Of a stretch of 64,000 nt of DNA, positions 1 through 10,905 are shown piece by piece. Location: positions 1,240,001 to 1,304,000 of the forward strand of contig NC_079882.1 of NCBI RefSeq assembly GCF_029227915.1, read 5' to 3'. The translations under genes were made by a program, and so were the position numbers. This stretch comes from Hydractinia symbiolongicarpus (taxonomy: Eukaryota > Cnidaria > Hydrozoa > Anthoathecata > Hydractiniidae). Within the stretch, counting starts at the first letter, position 1; every line of letters starts with the position of its first letter. The notes under the pieces are model-generated. The model saw nothing but the letters and a program-made list of their open reading frames with translations, had not been told where the DNA came from and ran no database searches.

Positions 1-625
1 TCAAACGGACTGACACCGTTAGAAAGTCAATGAAATGTAGTTTTTGAAACTGTAGCTGTTTCTTCAGCGCGCGATAACGGATAGGATTGGTTTCACAGTA
101 AAGAATGACTTATTTATCTAAATTTTTAAACGAAGCGCTACCACATCGCCCACTGGGAAATCATGATAAATTAAGAAGAATGTTATTTCTTGGAGTCCAA
201 TTTTCTCATTTATCACATTTATCAGGTCACAGTCCAAGTTTAGTTCAATTAAGTCCCACAGTCAATTGTTTCACTGTTAAAAGCGATACAACCTAGTAAT
301 ATCAGATAAATATCTCTAAATACATGTTGGTAGGAATATGTGACCCAACCGTTGTAACTCAAACGGACTGACACAGTTAGAAAGTCAATGAAATGTAGTT
401 TTTGAACCGGTCGCTATTTTTTCAGCGCGCGATCACGGATAGGATTGGTCCCACAGTAAAAAATGATTTATTAATCTAAATTTTTAAATGAAGCACTACC
501 ACAGCGCCCAGTGTGATCGCTGAGTTTCGGCAATCACGTCAAATTAAACAGAATGTTATTTCTTGGAGTCCAATTGTCTCATTTATCACATTTATCAAGT
601 CAGAGTCCAAAGTTAGATCAATTAC

Positions 626-641
626 GTCCCACAGTCAATCG
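626..641. other. Exchange point inside the hybrid monomer at 359
   Basis: Left of 626 the monomer at 359 follows the B at 18635 (gatcaattacg). Right of 641 it follows the rear of the A at 19008 (gcatcactg, gctatgcaacc, ggcaccaat). The shared stretch gtcccacagtcaatcg at 626-641 holds the switch. The product is one 373-bp monomer in place of a 731-bp B-A pair, so this region lacks 358 bp relative to 18277-19736. Confidence 0.85.
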
Positions 642-719
642 CATCACTGTTAAAAGCTATGCAACCTAGTAATCTCAGAAAAATATCGCTAAATACATGT
701 TGGCACCAATATGTGACCC

Positions 720-741
720 AACCGTTGTAACTCAAACGGTT
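720..741. other. Dyad at a monomer junction
   Basis: aaccgtt (720-726) and aacggtt (735-741) are perfect inverted 7-mers separated by 8 bases; the monomer start lies in the spacer. The dyad is perfect in copies that begin tcaaacggttt and is shortened to ccgtt / aacgg in copies that begin tcaaacggact. Two further ccgtt / aacgg words follow within the next 100 bases (ccgtta near monomer base 17 and taacgg near base 80). No known function is shown; the words resemble Myb-type recognition sequences, which is only a resemblance. Confidence 0.5.
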
Positions 742-2961
742 TAACACCGTTAGAAAGTCAATGAAAAGTAGTTTTTGAAACTGTCACTATTTCTTCAGCG
801 CGCAATTACGGCTAGGATTGGTTCCACAGTAAAGAATGACTTATTTATCTAAATTTTTAAATGAACCGCTACTACAGCACACAGTGTAATCGCTGAGTTC
901 CGGCAATCACGTCAAATTAAGAAGAATGTTTTTTCTTGGAGTCCATTGTCTCATTTATCACATTTATCAGGTCACAGTCCAAAGTTAGTTCAATTAAGTC
1001 CCACCGTCAATCGTTTCATTGTTAAAAGCTATGCAACCTAGTGATCTCAGAAAAATACCGCTAAATACATGTTGGCACCAATATGTGACCCAACCGTTGT
1101 AACTCAAACGGTTTGACACAGTTAGAAAGTCAATGAAATGTAGTTTTTGAAACTGTCGCTATTTCTTCAGCGCGCGATAACGGCTAGGATTGGTTCCACA
1201 GAAAAGAATAACTTATTTATGTAAATTTTTAAATGAGGCGCTACCGCATCGCCCACTGGGCAATCATGATAAATTAAGAAGAATGTTGTTTCTTGGAGTC
1301 CAATTTTCTCATTTATCACATTTATCAGGTCACAGTGCAAATTTAGTTCAATTAAATCCCACAGTCAATTGTTTCACTGTTAAAAGCGAATGCAACCTAG
1401 TAATATCAGATAAATATCGCTAAATACATGTTGGTAGGAATATGTGACCCAACCGTTGTAACTCAAACGGACTGACACCCTTAGAAAGTCAATGAAATGT
1501 AGTTTTTGAAACTGTCGCTATTTCTTCAACGCGCGATAACGGATAGGATTGGTCCCACAGTAAAAAATGATTTATAAAACTAAATTTTTTTATGAAGCGC
1601 TACCACAGCGTCCAGTGTGATCGCTGAGTTCCGGCAATCACGTCAAATTAAACAGAATGTTATTTCTTGGAGTCCAATTGCCTTATTTATCACATTTAAC
1701 AAGTCACAGTCCAAATTTAGTTCAATTAAGTCCCACAGTCAATCGTTTCATTGTTAAAAGCTATGCAACCTAGTAATCTCAGAAAAATATCGCTAAATAC
1801 ATGTTGGCACCAATATGTGACCCAACCGTTGTAACTCAAACTGACTGACACTGTTAGAAATTCAATGAAATGTAGTTTTTGAAACTGTCGCTATTTCTTC
1901 AGCGCGCGATAACGGCTAGGATTGGTTCAACAGTAAAAAGCTTGTTAAAAGCTATGCAACCTAGTAATCTCAGAAAAATATCGCTAAATACATGTTGGCA
2001 CCAATATGTGACCCAACCGTTGTAACTCAAATGGTTTGAAACCGTTAGAAAGTCAATAAAATGTAGTTTTTGAAACTGTCACTATTTTTCAGCGCGCAAT
2101 TGCGGCTAGGATTGGTTCCACAGTAAAGAATGACTTATTTATCTAAATTTTTAAATGAAGCGCTACTACAGCACATAGTGTAATCGCTGAGTTCCGGCAA
2201 TCACGACAAATTAAGAAGAATGTTTTTTCTTGGAATCCATTGTCTCATTTATCACATTTATCAGGTCACAGTCAAAAGTTAGTTCAATTAAGTCCCACAG
2301 TCAATCGTTTCATTGTTAAAAGCTATGCAACCTAGTAATCTCAGAAAAATATCGCTAAATACATGTTGGCACCAATATGTGACCCAACTGTTGTAACTCA
2401 AACGGACTGACACCCTTAGAAAGTCATTGAAATGTAGTTTTTGAAACTGTCGCTATTTCTTCAGCTCGCAATAACGGTTAGGATTGGTCCCACAGTAAAA
2501 AATGATTTATAAAACTAAATTTTTAAATGAAGCGCTACCACAGCGTCCAGTGTGATCGCTGAGTTCCGGCAATCTCGTCAAATTAAACAGAATGTTATTT
2601 CTTGGAGTCCAATTGTCTTATTTATCACATTTAACAAGTCACTGTCCAAAGTTAGTTCAATTAAGTCCCACAGTCAATCGTTTCATTGTTAAAAGCTATG
2701 CAACCTAGTAATCTCAGAAAAATATCGCTAAATACATGTTGCCACCAATATGTGACCCAACCGTTGTAACTCAAATTGACTGACACCGTTAGAAATTCAA
2801 TGAAATGTAGTTTTTGAAACTGTCGCTATTTCTTCAGCGCGCGATAACGGCTAGGATTGGTTCCACAGTAAAAAGCTTGTTAAAAGCTATGCAACCTAGT
2901 AATCTCAGAAAAATATCGCTAAATACATGTTGGCACCAATATGTGACCCAACCGTTGTAAC

Positions 2962-4628
2962 TCAAACGGACTGACACCGTTAGAAAGTCCATGAAATGTA
3001 GTTTTTGAAACTGTCTCTATTTTTTCAGCGCGCAATTACGGCTAGGATTGGTCCCACAGTAAAAAATGACTTATTAATTTAAAATTTTAAATGAAGTGCT
3101 ACTACAGCACCCAGTGTTATCGCTGAGTTCCAGCAAACATGTCAAATTAAGAAGAATGTTATTTCTTGGAGTCCAATTGTCTTATTTATCACATTTATCA
3201 AGTCACAGTCCAAAGTTAGTTCAATTAAGTCCCACAGTCAATCGTTTCACTGTTAAAAGCGATGCAACCTAGTAATATCAGATAAATATCGCTAAATACA
3301 TGTTGGTAGGAATATGTGACCCAACCGTTCTAACTCAAACGGACTGACACCGTTAGAAAGTCAATGAAATGTAGTTTTTGAAACTGTCGCTATTTCTTCA
3401 GCGCACGATAACGGATAGGATTGGTTCCACAGTAAAGAATGACTTATTTATTTAAATTTTTAAATGAAGCGCTACCACATCGCCCACTGGGCAATCATGA
3501 TAAATTAAAAAGAATGTTATTTTTGGAGTCCAATTTTCTCATTTATCACATTTATCAGGTCACAGTCCAAATTTAGTTCAATTAAGTCCCACAGTCAATC
3601 ATTTCACTGTTAAAAGCGATGCAACCTAGTAATATCAGATAAATATCGCTAAATACATGTTGGTAGGAATATGTGACCCAACCGTTGTAACTCAAACGGA
3701 CTGACACCGTTAGAAAGTCAATGCAATGTAGTTTTTGAACCTGTCGCTATTTTTTCAGCGCGTGATCACGGATAGGATTGGTCCCACAGTAAAAAATGAT
3801 TAATTAATCTAAATTTTTAAGTGAAGCGCTACCACAGCGCCCAGTGTAATCGCTGAGTTCCGGCAATCACGTCAAATTAAACAGAATGTTATTTCTTGGA
3901 GTCCAATTGTCTCATTTATCACATTTATCAAGTCACAGTCCAAAGTTAGTTTAAATACGTCCCACAGTCAATCGTTTCACTGTTAAAAGCGATGCAACCT
4001 AGTAATATCAGATAAATATCGCTAAATACATGTTGGTACGAATATGTGACCCAACCGTTGTAACTCAAACTGACTGACACCGTTAGAAATTCAATGAAAT
4101 GTAGTTTTTGAAACTGTCGCTATTTCTTCAGCGCGCGATAACGGCTAGGATTGGTTCCACAGTAAAAAGCTTGTTAAAAGCTATGCAACCTAGTAATCTC
4201 AGAAAAATATCGCTAAATACATGTTGGCACCAATATGTGACCCAACCGTTGTAACTCAAACGGACTGACACCGTTAGAAAGTCCATGAAATGTAGTTTTT
4301 GAAACTGTCTCTATTTTTTCAGCGCGCAATTACGGCTAGGATTGGTCCCACAGTAAAAAATGACTTATTAATTTAAAATTTTAAATGAAGTGCTACTACA
4401 GCACCCAGTGTTATCGCTGAGTTCCGGCAAACATGTCAAATTAAGAAGAATGTTATTTCTTGGAGTCCAATTGTCTTATTTATCACATTTATCAAGTCAC
4501 AGTCCAAAGTTAGTTCAATTAAGTCCCACAGTCAATCGTTTCACTGTTAAAAGCGATGCAACCTTGTAATATCAGATAAATATCGCTAAATACATGTTGG
4601 TAGGAATATGTGACCCAACCGTTCTAAC
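2962..4628 (+). repeat. Satellite block 2: B-A-B-S tetramer HOR, first unit plus one B
   Basis: Monomer starts: 2962 B, 3335 A (357 bp), 3692 B, 4065 S, 4256 B. The first four make a 1294-bp HOR unit (373+357+373+191). Each position has its own variants: the first B has gtgttatcgctgagttcc and gcaaacatg; the A has ttatttttggagtcc, one base short; the second B has gatcacgg, ttaattaatc and tttaaatacgtccc; the S has the standard aaaaagcttg junction. The unit recurs at 7588, 8882, 24517 and 25811 and in disturbed form elsewhere. Confidence 0.92.
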
Positions 4629-7587
4629 TCAAACGGACTGACACCGTTAGAAAGTCAATGAAATGTAGTTTTTGAAACTCTCGCTATTTCTTCAGCGCGC
4701 AATAACGGATAGGATTGGTCCCACAGTAAAAAATGATTTATAAAACTAAATTTTTTTATGAAGCGCTACCACAGCGTCCAGTGTGATCGCTGAGTTCCGG
4801 CAATCACGTCAAATTAAACAGAATGTTATTTCTTGGAGTCCAATTGCCTTATTTATCACATTTAACAAGTCACAGTCCAAATTTAGTTCAATTAAGTCCC
4901 ACAGTCAATCGTTTCATTGTTAAAAGCTATGCAACCTAGTAATCTCAGAAAAATATCGCTAAATACATGTTGGCACCAATATGTGACCCAACCGTTGTAA
5001 CTCAAACTGACTGACACTGTTAGAAATTCAATGAAATGTAGTTTTTGAAACTGTCACTATTTTTCAGCGCGCAATTGCGGCTAGGATTGGTTCCACAGTA
5101 AAGAATGACTTATTTATCTAAATTTTTAAATGAAGCGCTACTACAGCACATAGTGTAATCGCTGAGTTCCGGCAATCACGACAAATTAAGAAGAATGTTT
5201 TTTCTTGGAATCCATTGTCTCATTTATCACATTTATCAGGTCACAGTCAAAAGTTAGTTCAATTAAGTCCCACAGTCAATCGTTTCATTGTTAAAAGCTA
5301 TGCAACCTAGTAATCTCAGAAAAATATCGCTAAATACATGTTGGCACCAATATGTGACCCAACCGTTGTAACTCAAATGGTTTGAAACCGTTAGAAAGTC
5401 AATGAAATGTAGTTTTTGAAACTGTCGCTATTTCTTCAGCTCGCGATAACGGTTAGGATTGGTCCCACAGTAAAAAATGATTTATAAAACTAAATTTTTA
5501 AATGAAGCGCTACCACAGCGTCCAGTGTGATCGCTGAGTTCCGGCAATCACGTCAAATTAAACAGAATGTTATTTCTTGGAGTCCAATTGTCTTATTTAT
5601 CACATTTAACAAGTCACTGTCCAAAGTTAGTTCAATTAAGTCCCACAGTCAATCGTTTCATTGTTAAAAGCTATGCAACCTAGTAATCTCAGAAAAATAT
5701 CGCTAAATACATGTTGGCACCAATATGTGACCCAACCGTTGTAACTCAAACTGACTGACACCGTTAGAAATTCAATGAAATGTAGTTTTTGAAACTCTCG
5801 CTATTTCTTCAGCGCGCGATAACGGCTAGGATTGGTTCCACAGTAAAAAGCTTGTTAAAAGCTATGCAACCTAGTAATCTCAGAAAAATATCGCTAAATA
5901 CATGTTGGCACCAATATGTGACCCAACCGTTGTAACTCAAACGGACTGACACCGTTAGAAAGTCCATGAAATGTAGTTTTTGAAACTGTCTCTATTTTTT
6001 CAGCGCGCAATTACGGCTAGGATTGGTCCCACAGTAAAAAATGACTTATTAATTTAAAATTTTAAATGAAGTGCTACTACAGCACGCAGTGTTATCGCTG
6101 AGTTCCAGCAAACATGTCAAATTAAGAAGAATGTTATTTCTTGGAGTCCAATTGTCTTATTTATCACATTTATCAAGTCACAGTCCAAAGTTAGTTCAAT
6201 TAAGTCCCACAGTCAATCGTTTCACTGTTAAAAGCGATGCAACCTAGTAATATCAGATAAATATCGCTAAATACATGTTGGTAGGAATATGTGACCCAAC
6301 CGTTCTAACTCAAACGGACTGACACCGTTAGAAAGTCAATGAAATGTAGTTTTTGAAACTGTCGCTATTTCTTCAGCGCGCGATAACGGATAGGTTTGGT
6401 TCCACAGTAAAGAATGACTTATTTATTTAAATTTTTAAATGAAGCGCTACCACATCGCCCACTGGGCAATCATGATAAATTAAAAGGAATGTTATTTTTG
6501 GAGTCCAATTTTCTCATTTATCACATTTATCAGGTCACAGTCCAAATTTAGTTCAATTAAGTCCCACAGTCAATCATTTCACTGTTAAAAGCGATGCAAC
6601 CTAGTAATATCAGATAAATATCGCTAAATACATGTTGGTAGGAATATGTGACCCAACCGTTGTAACTCAAACGGACTGACACCGTTAGAAAGTCAATGCA
6701 ATGTAGTTTTTGAACCTGTCGCTATTTTTTCAGCGCGTGATCACGGATAGGATTGGTCCCACAGTAAAAAATGATTAATTAATCTAAATTTTTAAGTGAA
6801 GCGCTACCACAGCGCCCACTGGGCAATCATGATAAATTAAAAAGAATGTTATTTTTGGAGTCCAATTTTCTCATTTATCACATTTATCAGGTCACAGTCC
6901 AAATTTAGTTCAATTAAGTCCCACAGTCAATCATTTCACTGTTAAAAGCGATGCAACCTAGTAATATCAGATAAATATCGCTAAATACATGTTGGTAGGA
7001 ATATGTGACCCAACCGTTGTAACTCAAACGGACTGACACCGTTAGAAAGTCAATGCAATGTAGTTTTTGAACCTGTCGCTATTTTTTCAGCGCGTGATCA
7101 CGGATAGGATTGGTCCCACAGTAAAAAATGATTAATTAATCTAAATGTTTAAGTGAAGCGCTACCACAGCGCCCAGTGTAATCGCTGAGTTCCGGCAATC
7201 ACGTCAAATTAAACAGAATGTTATTTCTTGGAGTCCAATTGTCTCATTTATCACATTTATCAAGTCACAGTCCAAAGTTAGTTTAAATACGTCCCACAGT
7301 CAATCGTTTCACTGTTAAAAGCGATGCAACCTAGTAATATCAGATAAATATCGCTAAATACATGTTGGTACGAATATGTGACCCAACCGTTGTAACTCAA
7401 ACTGACTGACACCGTTAGAAATTCAATGAAATGTAGTTTTTGAAACTGTCGCTATTTCTTCAGCGCGCGATAACGGCTAGGATTGGTTCCACAGTAAAAA
7501 GCTTGTTAAAAGCTATGCAACCTAGTAATCTCAGAAAAATATCGCTAAATACATGTTGGCACCAATATGTGACCCAACCGTTGTAAC
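4629..7587 (+). repeat. Satellite block 3: rearranged duplicate of 1463-4255 with mosaic monomers
   Basis: Monomer starts: 4629 B, 5002 B, 5373 B, 5746 S, 5937 B, 6310 A, 6667 A, 7024 B, 7397 S. The body of 4629 matches 1463 (offset 3166). From 5746 on, the order matches 2771 onward at offset 2975, which is 191 bp less, because the S copy seen at 1836 has no short counterpart here. The monomer at 5002 starts like the S at 1836, has the interior of the B at 2027, and rejoins the S-type tail. The monomer at 6667 starts as the B at 3692 does but switches to A near gcgctaccacagcgccca, giving two A in a row. Confidence 0.88.
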
Positions 7588-10500
7588 TCAAACGGACTGA
7601 CACCGTTAGAAAGTCCATGAAATGTAGTTTTTGAAACTGTCTCTATTTTTTCAGCGCGCAATTACGGCTAGGATTGGTCCCACAGTAAAAAATGACTTAT
7701 TAATTTAAAATCTTAAATGAAGTGCTACTACAGCACCCAGTGTTATCGCTGAGTTCCGGCAAACATGTCAAATTAAGAAGAATGTTATTTCTTGGAGTCC
7801 AATTGTCTTATTTATCACATTTATCAAGTCACAGTCCAAAGTTAGTTCAATTAAGTCCCACAGTCAATCGTTTCACTGTTAAAAGCGATGCAACCTAGTA
7901 ATATCAGATAAATATCGCTAAATACATGTTGGTAGGAATATGTGACCCAACCGTTCTAACTCAAACGGACTGACACCGTTAGAAAGTCAATGAAATGTAG
8001 TTTTTGAAACTGTCGCTATTTCTTCAGCGCGCGATAACGGATAGGATTGGTTCCACAGTAAAGAATGACTTATTTATTTAAATTTTTAAATAAAGCGCTA
8101 CCACATCGCCCACTGGGCAATCATGATAAATTAAAAAGAATGTTATTTTTGGAGTCCAATTTTCTCATTTATCACATTTATCAGGTCACAGTCCAAATTT
8201 AGTTCAATTAAGTCCCACAGTCAATCATTTCACTGTTAAAAGCGATGCAACCTAGTATTATCAGAGAAATATCGCTAAATACATGTTGGTAGGAATATGT
8301 GACCCAACTGTTGTAACTCAAACGGACTGACACCGTTAGAAAGTCAATGAAATGTAGTTTTTGAACCTGTCGCTATTTTTTCAGCGCGTGATCACGGATA
8401 GGATTGGTCCCACAGTAAAAAATGATTAATTAATCTAAATTTTTAAGTGAAGCGCTACCACAGCGCCCAGTGTGATCGCTGAGTTCCGGCAATCACGTCA
8501 AATTAAACAGAATGTTATTTCTTGGAGTCCAATTGTCTCATTTATCACATTTATCAAGTCACAGTCCAAATTTAGTTTAAATACGTCCCACAGTCAATCG
8601 TTTCACTGTTAAAAGCGATGCAACCTAGTAATATCAGATAAATATCGCTAAATACATGTTGGTACGAATATGTGACCCAACCGTTGTAACTCAAACTGAC
8701 TGACACCGTTAGAAATTCAATGAAATGTAGTTTTTGAAACTGTCGCTATTTCTTCAGCGCGCAATAACGGCTAGGATTGGTTCCACAGTAAAAAGCTTGT
8801 TAAAAGCTATGCAACCTAGTAATCTCAGAAAAATATCGCTAAATACATGTTGGCACCAATATGTGACCCAACCGTTGTAACTCAAACGGACTGATACCGT
8901 TAGAAAGTCCATGAAATGTAGTTTTTGAAACTGTCTCTATTTTTTCAGCGCGCAATTACGGCTAGGATTGGTCCCACAGTAAAAAATGACTTATTAATTT
9001 AAAATTTTAAATGAAGTGCTACTACAGCACCCAGTGTTATCGCTGAGTTCCGGCAAACATGTCAAATTAAGAAGAATGTTATTTCTTGGAGTCCAATTGT
9101 CTTATTTATCACATTTATCAAGTCACAGTCCAAAGTTAGTTCAATTAAGTCCCACAGTCAATCGTTTCACTGTTAAAAGCGATGCAACCTAGTAATATCA
9201 GATAAATATCGCTAAATACATGTTGGTAGGAATATGTGACCCAACCGTTCTAACTCAAACGGACTGACACCGTTAGAAAGTCAATGAAATGTAGTTTTTG
9301 AAACTGTCGCTATTTCTTCAGCGCGCGATAACGGATAGGATTGGTTCCACAGTAAAGAATGACTTATTTATTTAAATTTTTAAATAAAGCGCTACCACAT
9401 CGCCCACTGGGCAATCATGATAAATTAAAAAGAATGTTATTTTTGGAGTCCAATTTTCTCATTTATCACATTTATCAGGTCACAGTCCAAATTTAGTTCA
9501 ATTAAGTCCCACAGTCAATCATTTCACTGTTAAAAGCGATGCAACCTAGTATTATCAGAGAAATATCGCTAAATACATGTTGGTAGGAATATGTGACCCA
9601 ACTGTTGTAACTCAAACGGACTGACACCGTTAGAAAGTCAATGAAATGTAGTTTTTGAACCTGTCGCTATTTTTTCAGCGCGTGATCACGGATAGGATTG
9701 GTCCCACAGTAAAAAATGATTAATTAATCTAAATTTTTAAGTGAAGCGCTACCACAGCGCCCAGTGTGATCGCTGAGTTCCGGCAATCACGTCAAATTAA
9801 ACAGAATGTTATTTCTTGGAGTCCAATTGTCTCATTTATCACATTTATCAAGTCACAGTCCAAAGTTAGTTTAAATACGTCCCACAGTCAATCGTTTCAC
9901 TGTTAAAAGCGATGCAACCTAGTAATATCAGATAAATATCGCTAAATACATGTTGGTACGAATATGTGACCCAACCGTTGTAACTCAAACTGACTGACAC
10001 CGTTAGAAATTCAATGAAATGTAGTTTTTGAAACTGTCGCTATTTCTTCAGCGCGCGATAACGGCTAGGATTGGTTCCACAGTAAAAAGCTTGTTAAAAG
10101 CTATGCAACCTAGTAATCTCAGAAAAATATCGCTAAATACATGTTGGCACCAATATGTGACCCAACCGTTGTAACTCAAACGGACTGACACCGTTAGAAA
10201 GTCCATGAAATGTAGTTTTTGAAACTGTCTCTATTCTTTCAGAGCGCAATTACGGCTAGGATTGCTCCCACAGTAAAAAATGACTTAATAATTTAAAATT
10301 TTAAATGAAGTGCTACTACAGCACCCAGTGTAATCGCTGAGTTCCGGCAAACATGTCAAATTAAGAAGAATGTTATTTCTTGGAGTCCAATTGTCTTATT
10401 TACCACATTTATCAAGTCACAGTCCAAAGTTAGTTCAATTAAGTCCCACAGTCAATCGTTTTACTGTTAAAAGCGATGCAACCTAGTAATACCAGATAGA

Positions 10501-10905
10501 TATCGCTAAATACATGTTGGTAGGAATATGTGACCCAACCGTTCTAACTCAAACGGACTGACACCGTTAGAAAGTCAATGAAATGTAGTTTTTGAAACTG
10601 TCGCTATTTCTTCAGCGCGCGATAACGGATAGGATTGGTTCCACAGTAAAGAATGACTTATTTATTTAAATTTTTAAATGAAGCGCTACCACTTCGCCCA
10701 CTGGGCAATCATGATAAATTAAAAAGAATGTTATTTTTGGAGTCCAAATTTCTCATTTATCACATTTACCAGGTCACAGTCCAAACTTAGTCCAATTAAG
10801 TCCCACAGTCAATCGCTTCATTGTTAAAAGCTATGTAACCTAGTAATATCAGATAAATATCGCTAAATACATATTGGTAGGAATATGTGACGCAACCGTT
10901 GTAAC
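7588..10905 (+). repeat. Satellite block 4: two B-A-B-S units (1294 bp each) plus B-A
   Basis: Monomer starts: 7588 B, 7961 A, 8318 B, 8691 S, then 8882 B, 9255 A, 9612 B, 9985 S, then 10176 B, 10549 A. The two complete tetramers are exact in length (7588 to 8882 to 10176) and differ by only a few bases; for example, the second B has ccaaatttag in the first unit and ccaaagttag in the second. The third, partial unit is more diverged (tattctttcagagcg, gattgctccc) and ends with the cgcaaccg tail variant. The range 6667-10905 lines up with 23596-27834 at offset 16929. Confidence 0.93.

Larger units (their letters stand above)
1..2961 (+). repeat. Satellite block 1: A B B A B S B B S
   Basis: Monomer starts: 1 A, 359 B, 732 B, 1104 A, 1463 B, 1836 S, 2027 B, 2398 B, 2771 S. 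The part 1104-2397 is almost the same as 21929-23222 (constant offset 20825; one clear difference seen, g at 1337 against c at 22162). The part 1-1103 matches 18277-19736 and 20469-21928 except that one 358-bp monomer equivalent is missing inside the monomer at 359. The 373-bp monomers at 1463 and 2398 share gatttataaaactaaat, and the one at 1463 has an odd ttttttatg in place of tttttaaatg. Confidence 0.93.

Noticed and set aside
105-296. Open frame of 63 codons from atg in a type A monomer, repeated with small changes in many A monomers
   Set aside because: It lies wholly inside the satellite monomer. Most monomers of the array break the frame: the 15-bp segment of type B brings tga or taa, one-base indels shift it, and S lacks most of it. 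Identical versions (28321, 29252, 30565) are explained by tandem duplication. I recognise no protein family, and substitutions are not concentrated at third codon positions as far as I can see.
1190-1423. Longer 69-77 codon frames in other A monomers (also at 12672, 15798, 19823, 22015, 46940, 48233, 52149, 53823, 59962, 61628, 63302)
   Set aside because: These need a ttg start and depend on cacagaaaag or cacaaaaaag where most monomers have cacagtaaag, which contains a stop in this frame. Same repeat, same objections.
1571-1586. TATA-like tttataaaac in one B subfamily, and aataaa in tcaataaagtg of the right domain, as promoter and polyadenylation signals
   Set aside because: Both are short AT-rich words confined to subfamilies of the repeat, with no associated gene or transcript evidence.
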